From NCBI RefSeq assembly GCF_900168045.1, contig NZ_FUYY01000007.1, positions 62,001 to 126,000 on the forward strand: a stretch of DNA of 64,000 nucleotides. The letters are read 5' to 3'. Source of the stretch: Salegentibacter holothuriorum (GTDB lineage: Bacteria > Bacteroidota > Bacteroidia > Flavobacteriales > Flavobacteriaceae). Numbering within the stretch: position 1 is the stretch's first letter; each line of letters opens with the position of its first letter. Below the pieces are notes generated by a model. The model had not been told where the DNA came from. It did not search any database and was given only the letters and a program-made list of their open reading frames with translations. The position numbers and the translations under genes were made by a program. Below, one piece after another: positions 26,498 to 35,716 of the stretch.

Positions 26498-27234
26498 TAG
26501 CTGAGTAATAATTGGGTTACTGCATAATTTGTTATAATAATAACCACACTGGTCCAAACAAAAGAGGTGGTACTGGCTTCACCAACTTCTAGTGCGCCAC
26601 CTTTCATATAATAACCGTGGTAAGCGGGAACGGTGGCCAAAATAAACGCAAATAAGAATGTTTTTATAAAAGCGTAAACGAGATGAAATGGTATAAAATC
26701 CTCCTGAAGTCCCTGTACAAAAATATCTGGAGGAACAAAACCTCCCATAACTGCTGCCGTATATGCCCCAAGAATACCCAGGAACATAGAAATAGCAATG
26801 ACAAATGGATAAAATAGCATAGCTATTATCTTAGGGAAAATAAGATAATTTAAAGAGTTAATACCCATTACTTCTAGAGCATCAATTTGCTCGGTCACGT
26901 TCATAGAACCAATACTGGAAGTAATATAAGAACCTACTTTACCTGCCATAATAATAGAGATAAAGGTGGGGGCAAATTCCAGAATTATAGACTGTCTTGC
27001 AGCATAGGCAACTAAGGATTTTGGAATTAACGGGTTGTTTAAATTTAATGCGGTTTGTAAAGCTACTACTGCCCCAATAAAAAATGATAGAAAAGACACA
27101 ATTCCCATTGAGCCAACTATTAGGTCATCTATTTCTTTAAAGATTAAACTTCTTAGAACCGATGTTTTTGTCATTCGGCGGAAAGTTCCCTTCAGCATCA
27201 AAAAATATTCCCCAATGGAGTGTAGATAGTTCAT
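26497..27234 (-). CDS. MlaE family ABC transporter permease
   Basis: The 245-residue inner membrane protein has about five hydrophobic segments and the MlaE hallmark segments GMGIVSF-like GSMGIVSFLSFFIGAVVALQ near residue 40 and the EQIDALEVMGIN motif near 135, a cytoplasmic coupling helix that contacts the ATPase. It precedes the ATPase gene with a TAATG overlap. The substrate-binding MCE/MlaD protein is not adjacent in this window. The 117-bp gap to the divergent phosphatase gene contains promoters for both. Confidence 0.92.
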   Translation of the reverse strand: MNYLHSIGEYFLMLKGTFRRMTKTSVLRSLIFKEIDDLIVGSMGIVSFLSFFIGAVVALQTALNLNNPLIPKSLVAYAARQSIILEFAPTFISIIMAGKVGSYITSSIGSMNVTEQIDALEVMGINSLNYLIFPKIIAMLFYPFVIAISMFLGILGAYTAAVMGGFVPPDIFVQGLQEDFIPFHLVYAFIKTFLFAFILATVPAYHGYYMKGGALEVGEASTTSFVWTSVVIIITNYAVTQLLLS

Positions 27235-27318
27235 TAAGCAATTTTTGTAAAGCTAAAATACTAAAAATATACTCCAAAGTATTTAACGTAGAATTAATCT
27301 TTAGCCCAATAAGTTTAG

Positions 27319-27326
27319 TAATTTTG
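27319..27326 (+). promoter_or_regulatory. -7 box of the PafA-like phosphatase gene
   Basis: TAATTTTG is a TAnnTTTG match, 25 bp before the ATG. Confidence 0.5.
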
Positions 27327-27351
27327 AGCTACTTCTATAAAACAATACAAG

Positions 27352-29007
27352 ATGAAGCGATTAGCATTTTTATTATTGACGGGATTATTAAGTTTTCAGG
27401 CTTTTTCTCAGGAAAAACCCCAGGAGAAACCTAAGCTTGTGGTAGGAATTGTAGTGGATCAAATGCGCTATGATTATATAGACAGGTTTTGGGAAAGATT
27501 TGGAGAAGACGGATTTAAAAAATTAATAAATGAAGGGTACAACTTTAAAAACAACCATTTTAATTATGTGCCTACTTATACCGGTCCTGGTCATGCTTCG
27601 GTTTATACAGGGACCAGCCCAATGAACCATGGAATTATTGGAAATGGATGGTATGATAAGTTTATTAAAGAATCGGTTTATTGTGCCGGAGATGAAACGG
27701 TAACATCGGTTGGAACTAAAGATGAAGCCGGAAAAATGTCTCCACATAGAATGAAAACAACCACGGTTAGCGACGAGAACAGGCTTCATACCCAAATGCG
27801 AGGAAAAACCATTGGGGTTTCTATTAAAGATCGTGGCTCTATTTTACCTGCTGGGCATACTGCAAATGCAGCCTATTGGTTTCACGGAGGTGATGAGGGG
27901 AAGTGGATTACCAGTTCGTTTTATATGGAAGAATTACCAAAATGGGTTAAAGACTTTAATGCTTCAGATAAAGTAGAAGCATATTTAAAACCCTGGAACA
28001 CCCTTTACGATATTGATACTTACATAGAGAGCGGTAGCGATAAGAACAATTTTGAAGGTGGTTTTAGAGGGAAAAAAGACGCTACATTTCCGTATGATCT
28101 CGCTAAATTAAGTAAAGAGAATGGCGGATTTGATATCATTGAAAATTCAGCTTATGGGAATGATATTACCCTTGAATTTGCTCTTGCAGCGATTGAAGCC
28201 GAGGAATTGGGGCAGGATGTAGATACAGATTTCCTTACGTTAAGTTTTTCTAGTACCGATAAGATAGGTCATAATTTTGGAGTGAATTCAAAAGAAATTC
28301 AGGATACTTATCTTAGGCTAGATCAAAATATAGCACAGCTTTTAGAAAGCTTAGACGCGAAAATTGGCGAAGGTAATTATACCATTTTCTTAACTGCAGA
28401 TCACGGTGGAGTAGATGTTCCCGCTTATTTGGAGTCTGTAAAGATTCCGGCAGGATATTTTGAATCTGATGAGTTTGTAAACGAGCTTAAAGAATTTGCC
28501 GCAAGGGAGTTTGGAGAAGAGGACCTTATAGAAAGTGTATATAATAGTCAGGTATTCTTTAATTATGATTTGATGGAGGAGGCCGAAATCAGTTCTTCAG
28601 CTTTACAATCTAAATTGGCGCATTATATTCTTCAGTTAGATCAAATAGATAAAGTATATACCAGAGATCAACTAAGTAGCGGAAGTTTTGTGACGGGTAC
28701 AGGTGCTGCTATTCAAAATGGATTTAATCAAAAGCGAAGTGGAGATTTGATCTATGTTTTAGACCCTGCTACCATTGTGTATTCAAGAACTGGATCTACC
28801 CACGGGAGCGACCTTAATTACGATACTCACGCTCCGTTAATTTTCTACGGAAATGGTGTTAGTCAGGGAAGTACAACAGAGCGTACAGAAATAATAGATA
28901 TTGCCCCAACGGTTTCTACTATTTTGGGAATATCTTTCCCTAATGGAACTACCGGAAAACCATTGTATATGATGTTGGATGCTAAAAAAACGGCTGTTTC
29001 AGAATAG
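27352..29007 (+). CDS. PafA-type alkaline phosphatase
   Basis: This 551-residue exported enzyme of the alkaline phosphatase superfamily resembles flavobacterial PafA, a phosphomonoesterase that releases phosphate in the periplasm. It has a signal peptide ending at FSQ, the first metal aspartate in VVDQMRYDY (D36), the nucleophilic threonine in PTYTGPGHASVYTG (T77), a second metal cluster in STDKIGHN and TADHGG, and a late THGS histidine. The presence of TYTGPGH rather than the Ser-type classic site supports PafA. The 3' end overlaps the convergent glycosyltransferase gene by 9 bp. Confidence 0.88.
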   Translation: MKRLAFLLLTGLLSFQAFSQEKPQEKPKLVVGIVVDQMRYDYIDRFWERFGEDGFKKLINEGYNFKNNHFNYVPTYTGPGHASVYTGTSPMNHGIIGNGWYDKFIKESVYCAGDETVTSVGTKDEAGKMSPHRMKTTTVSDENRLHTQMRGKTIGVSIKDRGSILPAGHTANAAYWFHGGDEGKWITSSFYMEELPKWVKDFNASDKVEAYLKPWNTLYDIDTYIESGSDKNNFEGGFRGKKDATFPYDLAKLSKENGGFDIIENSAYGNDITLEFALAAIEAEELGQDVDTDFLTLSFSSTDKIGHNFGVNSKEIQDTYLRLDQNIAQLLESLDAKIGEGNYTIFLTADHGGVDVPAYLESVKIPAGYFESDEFVNELKEFAAREFGEEDLIESVYNSQVFFNYDLMEEAEISSSALQSKLAHYILQLDQIDKVYTRDQLSSGSFVTGTGAAIQNGFNQKRSGDLIYVLDPATIVYSRTGSTHGSDLNYDTHAPLIFYGNGVSQGSTTERTEIIDIAPTVSTILGISFPNGTTGKPLYMMLDAKKTAVSE

Positions 29008-29847
29008 TTTTTCCTGCATTTTTTTCCAACGTAATTTTTTTATAAAACGACCTTCATCTTTATTTACAAGATAAGGTCGTTTTTCATTTTTGGCATATAG
29101 AAAACCAGTTATACAGTTTAGGAAAAAGCCCAAATCTTTCTTTTTAAAAGCAAGTTTAGCCGAAGCTATTACGGTTATTGCAAAACCATATCTTAAGCTG
29201 TAAAAAGCCTCTCCCTGCTTATATTTTGAAGTTTTATTATAATTCTTTCCTGTGGGTTTAAGATGTTTTACCCTTAGGTTTTCATCGGTTTTTATTTCCC
29301 AGCCGTGATATTGTGCAAGTAGTTCATCTGCGGTATCCCAACCCATAGCCGGTTTAAGGCCGCCAATATTATTAAAGCAGGCTTTTCGGTAGGTTTTTAA
29401 AGCCCCGCGAATATGATCCTTCCCCGTTAAATTCTCTAAAATCCAATTCCCATTTCTTTGAATTTCACAAAAACCACCCACCATTCCGGTTTTGGGATTT
29501 TGTTTAAAATTAAAGCTAATTTGTTCTAAATAGTTTTCAGGAAAAATTAGATCGGCATCAAACTTACAAATGATATCAAAATCGTTGTCAAGTGTTTTGA
29601 AACCTATATTGAAAGCGTTCACAACTTTGCTACCGGGCAAATGTTTGCCTTCTGAAGTATTCTTTATAAGAGATATTTCAGGATGTTTTTTAGCTATTTC
29701 AGAGATAATTTCCGGAGTTCTGTCAGAAGAACCATCATCTACCACTACAATTTTATGAGCTCGATGACTTTGGCTGATCAAAGACTGAAGCGTTTTGCCA
29801 ATAAATGCGGCTTCGTTGTAGGCGGGGATAATAATATAAATCTTCAA
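28999..29847 (-). CDS. Glycosyltransferase family 2
   Basis: The 282-residue protein has a GT-A fold of family GT2: IIIPAYNEAAFIGKTLQSL at the N-terminus, VVDDGSSDRTPE (UDP-sugar binding) near residue 35, a DADL metal motif near 95, and an acceptor region containing GWDTADE near 170. It has no long membrane segment. The likely role is cell-surface glycan synthesis. The start appears to be TTG at 29847, because family members begin right at this KIYIIIP strand and no ATG lies in frame nearby. Confidence 0.85.
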   Translation of the reverse strand: MKIYIIIPAYNEAAFIGKTLQSLISQSHRAHKIVVVDDGSSDRTPEIISEIAKKHPEISLIKNTSEGKHLPGSKVVNAFNIGFKTLDNDFDIICKFDADLIFPENYLEQISFNFKQNPKTGMVGGFCEIQRNGNWILENLTGKDHIRGALKTYRKACFNNIGGLKPAMGWDTADELLAQYHGWEIKTDENLRVKHLKPTGKNYNKTSKYKQGEAFYSLRYGFAITVIASAKLAFKKKDLGFFLNCITGFLYAKNEKRPYLVNKDEGRFIKKLRWKKMQEKLF

Positions 29848-30206
29848 ATTTAATGGGTTGCAGATTTTGATAATGCGAAGATAGTGTTTAGAATCTCAAT
29901 TTTTCTAAATGAAAATTTAAACAGTCCTAATTCAGGTTCATTCTGCTAGATCATTCGGAAAAAACAACTAATGAAAATGTACTTTTGATTGAAGCTTTAC
30001 AGCAATACAGAGCAATTGATTCAGGTCTTAAAGTGTTGATTAAGAGCCTGAGCCACGGACTAGCACAACTCTTTAAAAAAACATATAAAGATATTGCCAT
30101 TATGCAGGAATTTTTCAGATTAGTAGGGCTAAACAATTAATTATAAGCAAGTTAAATTAATTTTTAAAGCTTATCTTTATTTTAATGATAACTAAAAAAG
30201 TATCTC
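29848..30206. other. 359-bp intergenic region with a startless open stretch
   Basis: The region precedes the tail-tube-like gene. It contains an open plus-strand frame (29931-30140) without a usual start codon and nothing else I can identify. No terminator or perfect promoter box is visible. Confidence 0.5.
29931..30140 (+). pseudogene. Possible remnant of a small gene (69 codons, no start)
   Basis: The frame runs from just after a stop at 29928 to TAA at 30140 and reads like a soluble helical protein (segments NENVLLIEALQQYRAIDSG and DIAIMQEFFRLVGLNN). There is no ATG or GTG near its beginning; only a TTG at about 29985 could start it. I do not recognise the family. It may be a decayed gene, a real small protein with an unusual start, or chance. 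Confidence 0.25.
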
Positions 30207-30746
30207 ATGGCACAATTTACAATAAACCCTCAACGATTAGATCCCTATAAGAATTTTAAATTCCGTGTGAAATGGGATGGAAAATATGTGGCCGGTATCA
30301 GTAAAATAAGCCCTCTTATAAAAACTACCCAGGTTGTTAAACACAGAGAAGGAGGAGATCCTGGAAACCTTCGGAAGTCTCCTGGGCAAACTGATTTTGC
30401 GCCAATTATTATTGAACGTGGTGTAACGCACGATCCCGAATTTGAAGAATGGGCAAATAAAGTGTTTCAATTCGGTGCTGGTGACGGAACAGAGGTTTCC
30501 TTAAAAGATTTCAGAAAAGATCTAATAATTGAATTATATAATGAAGCAGGTCAACTCGCTATAACCTACAGGGTTTATCGCTGTTGGGTTTCCGAATTTC
30601 AGGCATTACCAGAACTGGATGCATCTGGAAATGCTGTGTTAATACAATATCTCAAAATTGAAAATGAAGGTTGGGCAAGGGACACAGATATAATTGAACC
30701 TGAAGAGTACTCAGATTCTAAGTCTGGAGGTAAATCCAAAAAATAA
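30207..30746 (+). CDS. Phage tail tube-like protein (T4 gp19 family), orphan
   Basis: The 179-residue protein matches the T4-type tail tube (gp19) family, which also forms the inner tube of extracellular contractile injection systems. Supporting segments are the DPYKNFKFRVKWDGKYVAG start (in this family DPxxxFxFxVxxDG), the VVKHREGGDPGNLRKSPG loop and the LKIENEGWARD end. A C-terminal tail of about 18 residues is charged and repetitive (SDSKSGGKSKK). No sheath, baseplate, AAA or other tail gene is adjacent, and the neighbours are ordinary metabolism genes. It may be a domesticated or stand-alone tube protein (inference). Confidence 0.85.
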   Translation: MAQFTINPQRLDPYKNFKFRVKWDGKYVAGISKISPLIKTTQVVKHREGGDPGNLRKSPGQTDFAPIIIERGVTHDPEFEEWANKVFQFGAGDGTEVSLKDFRKDLIIELYNEAGQLAITYRVYRCWVSEFQALPELDASGNAVLIQYLKIENEGWARDTDIIEPEEYSDSKSGGKSKK

Positions 30747-30980
30747 AGTATACAGTATATCGTATTTATAAGGTTGGCATTTTATTATTTTCATAACCAA
30801 CTCTGAAAGATATGCTCCTTTTTTTTGAAATAGCTAATTCCTCAAAAAGCGTCGCATTATATATCGTACTCTATCCTAAATTTAAAAAAAAAGTCTTTAC
30901 AACTTCGATTTGAAGCCTTAAAAAGGCGCAAAATTTTGAGAAATTAAAGCGGGAATTGCATTAGCGGAAAAATTTCACCA

Positions 30981-31511
30981 CTATCGTGAGACTATCCTTT
31001 CAGCATAAACGGCGTAATATCTAGGGGTAAAATACCTTAAAACAGGTCTTATTCCCAATTTGTTTACAGGATTGGTCCATTTTTTTCTGCTAATAATTTT
31101 CCATCCTGCTTTTTCTAAAAGCCAATCGAATTGCCAATCTTCAAACTCGTGGTAATGCCTATCCCGCATATCTGTTTTGCTACGATAAGCACTGGAAAAC
31201 CACAATTTAAGCGGGACGGTAGCTACTAATTTATTGGCCTTGATATTTGATAGCACATTGTAAGGAGAAACAAGGTGTTCGAAAATTTCGAATGCGGTTA
31301 CCACATTATACGCATTAGTTTCTACGGCTTTGGTATTTAAGTCTAAATCTTCACCTTCAGTATTTTGCACCCTGTAATTATGTTTTTCCATAATTTCTGA
31401 AAAAGGATTTTTTACGCCTAAATCCAGAACTTGCTCAGGGGCGGGTACATTAGCTTCTAAAAACGCTAAAGTTTCTTTATATCGTTTGTTGGGGAAGCTG
31501 TTTTCGTACAT
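30981..31511 (-). CDS. Class I SAM-dependent methyltransferase-like protein
   Basis: The 176-residue protein is a small Rossmann-fold methyltransferase. Motif I is VLDLGVKNP near residue 30 and a later AFEIFEHL segment matches motif IV of ubiquinone-type methyltransferases. The glycine-rich motif I is shorter than usual (one glycine), so activity is likely but not certain. Its ATG directly follows the stop of the KAS III gene with no gap, so the two are made together and may act on the same acyl product. Confidence 0.75.
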   Translation of the reverse strand: MYENSFPNKRYKETLAFLEANVPAPEQVLDLGVKNPFSEIMEKHNYRVQNTEGEDLDLNTKAVETNAYNVVTAFEIFEHLVSPYNVLSNIKANKLVATVPLKLWFSSAYRSKTDMRDRHYHEFEDWQFDWLLEKAGWKIISRKKWTNPVNKLGIRPVLRYFTPRYYAVYAERIVSR

Positions 31512-32570
31512 TTAGTATTGGTAAACTATTGCATTCACATTCATCCCGGCACCAACACTGGCGAACATAACCACATCACCTTTTTCAAGTTGTTGGTCTG
31601 CAATTTTATTTTTCAATACAAGATCGTAAAGTGTAGGAACTGTAGCTACACTGCTATTCCCAAGCTCCTGTATAGTCATTGGCATTACTCTTTCAGGGGC
31701 TTCAAGTTTGTGAAGTTTATAAAAACGCTTAATGATGGCTTCATCCATCTTTTCGTTTGCCTGATGAATAAATACCTTTTTTAAGTCTTTAATATTTTTT
31801 CCGCTATTCTCTAAACAGGTTTTCATTGCCGCAGGAACGTTCATCAAGGCAAATTCATAAATTTTACGGCCATTCATTTTAATATATCGTAGATCCTCTG
31901 GTGCTTCAGATCGGTTAGATTTTCCGAAGTAAATATAATTAGCTTCGTTAAAAGCGTAAGTTCCAGATTCATGTGCAAGAATTCCACCTTCATCTTCGGT
32001 TTCCTCTAATATAGCAGCGCCGGCACCATCAGAAAAGATCATGGAATCGCGGTCGTGTTTATCTACCACTCGAGATAAAGCTTCAGCGCCAATTACCAGG
32101 TATTTTTTTGCCATTCCGGCTTTTATATATGCCTGTGCCTGGATGAGTCCTTCAATCCAGCCCGGACATCCAAAAAGCACATCATAACCCACACATTTTG
32201 GATTTTTAATACGCAAATGATATTTAACCCTTGTAGCTATACTGGGTACGGTATCGCTTTGTATGCTTTCGTGTTTAACATCGCCATAATTGTGAGCTAC
32301 AATAATATAATCTAAAGTTTCAGGATCTGTCCCGGCATCTTCCAAAGCTTTTTGGGCTGCAATAACAGCCATATCTGAAGTGTTTAAATTTTCCTCCAAA
32401 TAACGACGCTCTTCAATGCCTGTAATCGCTTTAAACTTAGCAATAGTTGTTTTGTTATCCTGCGGAAACCCTGTTCCGTCAAGATTGTAGAATTCATGAT
32501 TGTCAAAGTCAGCATTTGCGGTTATAACTTTAGGGATATAACTACCTGTGCCGGTAATTTTAATATTCAT
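31512..32570 (-). CDS. 3-oxoacyl-ACP synthase III family protein (FabH-like)
   Basis: The 352-residue thiolase-fold protein has the KAS III triad: cysteine C135 in LFGCPG, histidine H269 in FIHQAN and asparagine N305 in GNSS. It may start fatty acid synthesis or make a beta-keto product for a secondary lipid. It is not beside plsX or acpP as housekeeping fabH often is, but is followed at zero distance by a methyltransferase. A housekeeping FabH may be encoded elsewhere. The start ATG at 32570 fits the family N-terminus (IKITGTGSYIP). Confidence 0.88.
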   Translation of the reverse strand: MNIKITGTGSYIPKVITANADFDNHEFYNLDGTGFPQDNKTTIAKFKAITGIEERRYLEENLNTSDMAVIAAQKALEDAGTDPETLDYIIVAHNYGDVKHESIQSDTVPSIATRVKYHLRIKNPKCVGYDVLFGCPGWIEGLIQAQAYIKAGMAKKYLVIGAEALSRVVDKHDRDSMIFSDGAGAAILEETEDEGGILAHESGTYAFNEANYIYFGKSNRSEAPEDLRYIKMNGRKIYEFALMNVPAAMKTCLENSGKNIKDLKKVFIHQANEKMDEAIIKRFYKLHKLEAPERVMPMTIQELGNSSVATVPTLYDLVLKNKIADQQLEKGDVVMFASVGAGMNVNAIVYQY

Positions 32571-32611
32571 CTGACTTTTAAATTAAGATTAAACTCCGAA
32601 TGTACTAATTA

Positions 32612-32619
32612 CAAATATA
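32612..32619 (-). promoter_or_regulatory. -7 box of the KAS III gene
   Basis: On the minus strand it reads TATATTTG, 42 bp before the ATG. Confidence 0.5.
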
Positions 32620-32682
32620 ATGAGCTTTAAGTAAAATGGAAAAATAAACTGAAACGTGATGAAAATCACCAAATTAAAAGAA

Positions 32683-32738
32683 GCCCGAAAATTTTGTATC
32701 AGAAATGATTCCGAAGAAAATTTTCAGGCATTTTTTTT
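32683..32738. terminator. Large hairpin terminator after gcvP
   Basis: GCCCGAAAATTTT (32683-32695) pairs with AAAATTTTCAGGC (32717-32729) over 13 bp with one wobble. Eight Ts follow on the plus strand and a CTTCTTTT run on the minus strand. It lies just after the gcvP stop and before the KAS III promoter. Confidence 0.65.
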
Positions 32739-32739
32739 A

Positions 32740-35586
32740 TTATGCATCCATATATTCCTCTATAGGAGGGCAGGTGCACATAAGATTTCTATCACCAAAG
32801 GCTTCATCTACACGTCTTACGCTAGGCCAGAATTTATTTTCTGACACATAATTTAGCGGGTAAGCCGCTTTTTCTCTTGTGTAAGAAAACTTCCATTCAT
32901 CTGCCGTTAGCATGGTAATTGTATGCGGAGCGTTTTTAAGTATGTTGTCTTCGTCGCTATCCAGTTCTTCAATTTCCTGTCTAATAGAAATTAATGCATC
33001 ACAGAATCTATCGAGTTCAGCTTTGCTTTCACTTTCGGTAGGTTCTATCATCATAGTTCCTGCCACCGGGAAAGATACCGTAGGAGCGTGGAAGCCATAA
33101 TCTATTAATCGCTTGGCAATATCTACTACTTCAATTCCATTTACTTTAAATGGGCGACAATCTAAGATCATCTCGTGAGCAGCGCGACCGCGTTCTCCAG
33201 AATATAATGTTTTGTAATGTTCGTTTAAGCGCTCTTTTATGTAATTAGCATTAAGGATGGCATATTCTGTAGCTTTTTGAAGTCCTTTGCTGCCTAACAT
33301 GGTTATGTAACCATAAGAAATAAGGCAAACCAAAGAAGAGCCCCAGGGTGCCGAAGAAATTGCACCAATAGCATTTTCTCCACCGGTTTTTATTACCGGG
33401 TTTCCTGGTAAAAATGGTTTTAATTGTTCTGCAACACAAATTGGTCCAACTCCCGGGCCACCGCCTCCGTGAGGAATTGCAAAAGTTTTATGTAGGTTTA
33501 AGTGACAAACATCGGCGCCAATTACTCCAGGATTGGTTAAACCAACCTGGGCGTTCATATTTGCACCATCCATATAAACCTGCCCGCCATTATTGTGAAT
33601 AATTTGCGTGATTTCTTTAATCGCCGATTCAAAAACCCCGTGGGTAGATGGATAGGTTACCATTAAAGCGGCAAGGTTGTCTTTATGTTTTATCGCCTTC
33701 TCGCGAAGATCGTCTACATCTATATTTCCGTTCTCCGTGGCCTTCGTTACCACCACTTTCATTCCCGCCATTACTGCAGAAGCTGGGTTGGTACCGTGAG
33801 CCGAAGATGGAATTAAACATATATTTCTATGACCTTCACCTTTAGATTCGTGGTAAGCCCTAATGGTCATTAAACCTGCGTACTCCCCTTGCGCACCAGA
33901 ATTTGGCTGAAGAGATGTAGCAGAAAATCCGGTGATCTCGGTTAATTGATCTTCCAGTTTTTTTAATACGATCTGGTAACCTTCAGCTTGTTCTACCGGT
34001 ACAAATGGGTGAATATTTCCCCATTGCGGATTGCTTAAAGGAAGCATTTCTGAAGCCGCGTTTAATTTCATGGTACAGCTTCCAAGCGAAATCATAGACT
34101 GGTTTAAAGAAAGATCTTTGCGTTCCAGTTTCTTGATATAACGCATCAATTCAGTTTCTGAATGGTAAAGGTTGAAGACTTTATGCGTTAAAAATTCAGT
34201 TTTTCTCTGTAATGCAGAAGGAATTGCTGATTCCTCTTTTAAGCTTTCAATTTCAGTAGTTTTTTCACCTGAAACTGTAGCGAAAACTTTCAAAATATTA
34301 TTGATGTCTTCCTGGGTTGTTGTTTCATTTAAAGAAATACAAACCGTTTCTGCATCTGGATAATAGAAATTAATCTCATTCTTTTCGGCTTCAGCTTTAA
34401 TTTTCTGAGCATCAGCTTTAACCTGAAGCGTATCAAAGTAAGCTGAATTAAGCTGCTTAATACCCATTTTTTTAAGTTCTTCAGCTAAAGTAACTGTAGA
34501 AAAATGAACGGTATCAGCAATATATTTTAGGCCATTGGGCCCGTGATAAACTGCATACATTCCTGCCATTACAGCCAGTAAAACCTGCGCGGTACAAATG
34601 TTAGAAGTAGCGCGGTCACGTTTAATATGCTGCTCTCGGGTTTGGAGCGCCATTCTTAATGCGTGGTTGCCATCAAGATCTTTGGTTACCCCAATAATTC
34701 TTCCCGGAAGGTTTCTTTTATATTCTTCTTTAGTAGCAAAATAAGCTGCATGAGGACCTCCATAACCTAATGGAATTCCAAAACGCTGAGTGGTTCCCAC
34801 AACTACATCTACACCAAGTTCTCCTGGTGCCTGTAGTTTAACCAAACTCAAAATATCGGCTGCTACGGCTACTTTTATTTCAGCATCTTTACATTTTGAA
34901 ACAAAATCGGCATAGTCAAAAACCTGTCCGTATTTGCCTGGATATTGCACTAAAGCTCCAAAGAATTTATCACTAAAATCAAATTCTTCGTGATTGCCAA
35001 CCACAAGCTCGATGCCCATAAAATCGGCACGCGTTTTAATAAGATCTATGGTTTGCGGCAACGCCTGTTCAGAAACAAAGAATTTATTTACTTCATTTTT
35101 CTTTTGCTTTCGATCGCGAACAGCGAATAAAAGTCCCATAGCTTCTGCCGCAGCAGTAGACTCATCTAAGAGCGATGCATTGGCAATTTCCATCCCGGTA
35201 AGGTCACTTACCATGGTCTGGAAATTTAATAAAGCTTCCAGTCTTCCCTGGGCGATTTCTGCCTGGTAGGGAGTATAGGCCGTATACCAACCCGGGTTTT
35301 CCAAAATATTTCGTTGAATCACCGCCGGTAGGATTCCCTGGTGATAACCAAGTCCTATATAGCTTTTAAAAACCTTGTTTTTTGCAGCTAGTTTCCCAAT
35401 ATGCTCGGCATATTGATTTTCGCTAAGTGCAGCAGGTAAATTTAAGGGTGATTTTAAACGAATATCGTCGGGGATGGTTTCGTATATTAACTGTTCTAAC
35501 GAATCTACACCAATGGTGTCCAACATTGCCTGGAGATTGCTTTCTCTGGGGCCAATATGGCGTAGGGCAAAAGAATCTGTTCTCAT
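32740..35586 (-). CDS. gcvP: Glycine dehydrogenase (P protein of glycine cleavage)
   Basis: The P protein decarboxylates glycine with pyridoxal phosphate and loads the aminomethyl group on the H protein. This is the single-chain form (948 residues, close to the E. coli length of about 957), with the N-terminal half homologous to subunit 1 and the C-terminal half to subunit 2. The PLP lysine lies in [16 protein letters not shown] near residue 700. The N-terminal FALRHIGP is typical. I chose the ATG at 35586 ([10 protein letters not shown]); a start at 35622 would add an unrelated segment and run past the promoter box. gcvT and gcvH are not in the window. Confidence 0.98.
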   Translation of the reverse strand: MRTDSFALRHIGPRESNLQAMLDTIGVDSLEQLIYETIPDDIRLKSPLNLPAALSENQYAEHIGKLAAKNKVFKSYIGLGYHQGILPAVIQRNILENPGWYTAYTPYQAEIAQGRLEALLNFQTMVSDLTGMEIANASLLDESTAAAEAMGLLFAVRDRKQKKNEVNKFFVSEQALPQTIDLIKTRADFMGIELVVGNHEEFDFSDKFFGALVQYPGKYGQVFDYADFVSKCKDAEIKVAVAADILSLVKLQAPGELGVDVVVGTTQRFGIPLGYGGPHAAYFATKEEYKRNLPGRIIGVTKDLDGNHALRMALQTREQHIKRDRATSNICTAQVLLAVMAGMYAVYHGPNGLKYIADTVHFSTVTLAEELKKMGIKQLNSAYFDTLQVKADAQKIKAEAEKNEINFYYPDAETVCISLNETTTQEDINNILKVFATVSGEKTTEIESLKEESAIPSALQRKTEFLTHKVFNLYHSETELMRYIKKLERKDLSLNQSMISLGSCTMKLNAASEMLPLSNPQWGNIHPFVPVEQAEGYQIVLKKLEDQLTEITGFSATSLQPNSGAQGEYAGLMTIRAYHESKGEGHRNICLIPSSAHGTNPASAVMAGMKVVVTKATENGNIDVDDLREKAIKHKDNLAALMVTYPSTHGVFESAIKEITQIIHNNGGQVYMDGANMNAQVGLTNPGVIGADVCHLNLHKTFAIPHGGGGPGVGPICVAEQLKPFLPGNPVIKTGGENAIGAISSAPWGSSLVCLISYGYITMLGSKGLQKATEYAILNANYIKERLNEHYKTLYSGERGRAAHEMILDCRPFKVNGIEVVDIAKRLIDYGFHAPTVSFPVAGTMMIEPTESESKAELDRFCDALISIRQEIEELDSDEDNILKNAPHTITMLTADEWKFSYTREKAAYPLNYVSENKFWPSVRRVDEAFGDRNLMCTCPPIEEYMDA

Positions 35587-35611
35587 TAAAATAAAGTTGT
35601 GTTTTGTGCTG

Positions 35612-35619
35612 CAAAAGTA
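35612..35619 (-). promoter_or_regulatory. -7 box of gcvP
   Basis: On the minus strand it reads TACTTTTG, a TAnnTTTG match 26 bp before the ATG. Confidence 0.5.
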
Positions 35620-35716
35620 CATATTTTAAACGTAATTTTTTAGTGATTAGCCGTATACACTTGTTAAGATTTATAACGTCAGTTTTGGATGCGATAAGAA
35701 TGATTAATTTAGCAGA

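Noticed and set aside
30207-30746. Tail-tube gene as part of a prophage or type VI secretion cluster
   Set aside because: No sheath, baseplate, integrase, portal or Vgr-like gene lies nearby.
32656-32844. Plus-strand frame with two ATGs near gcvP
   Set aside because: It overlaps the gcvP terminator and the gcvP coding end, and has no recognisable product.
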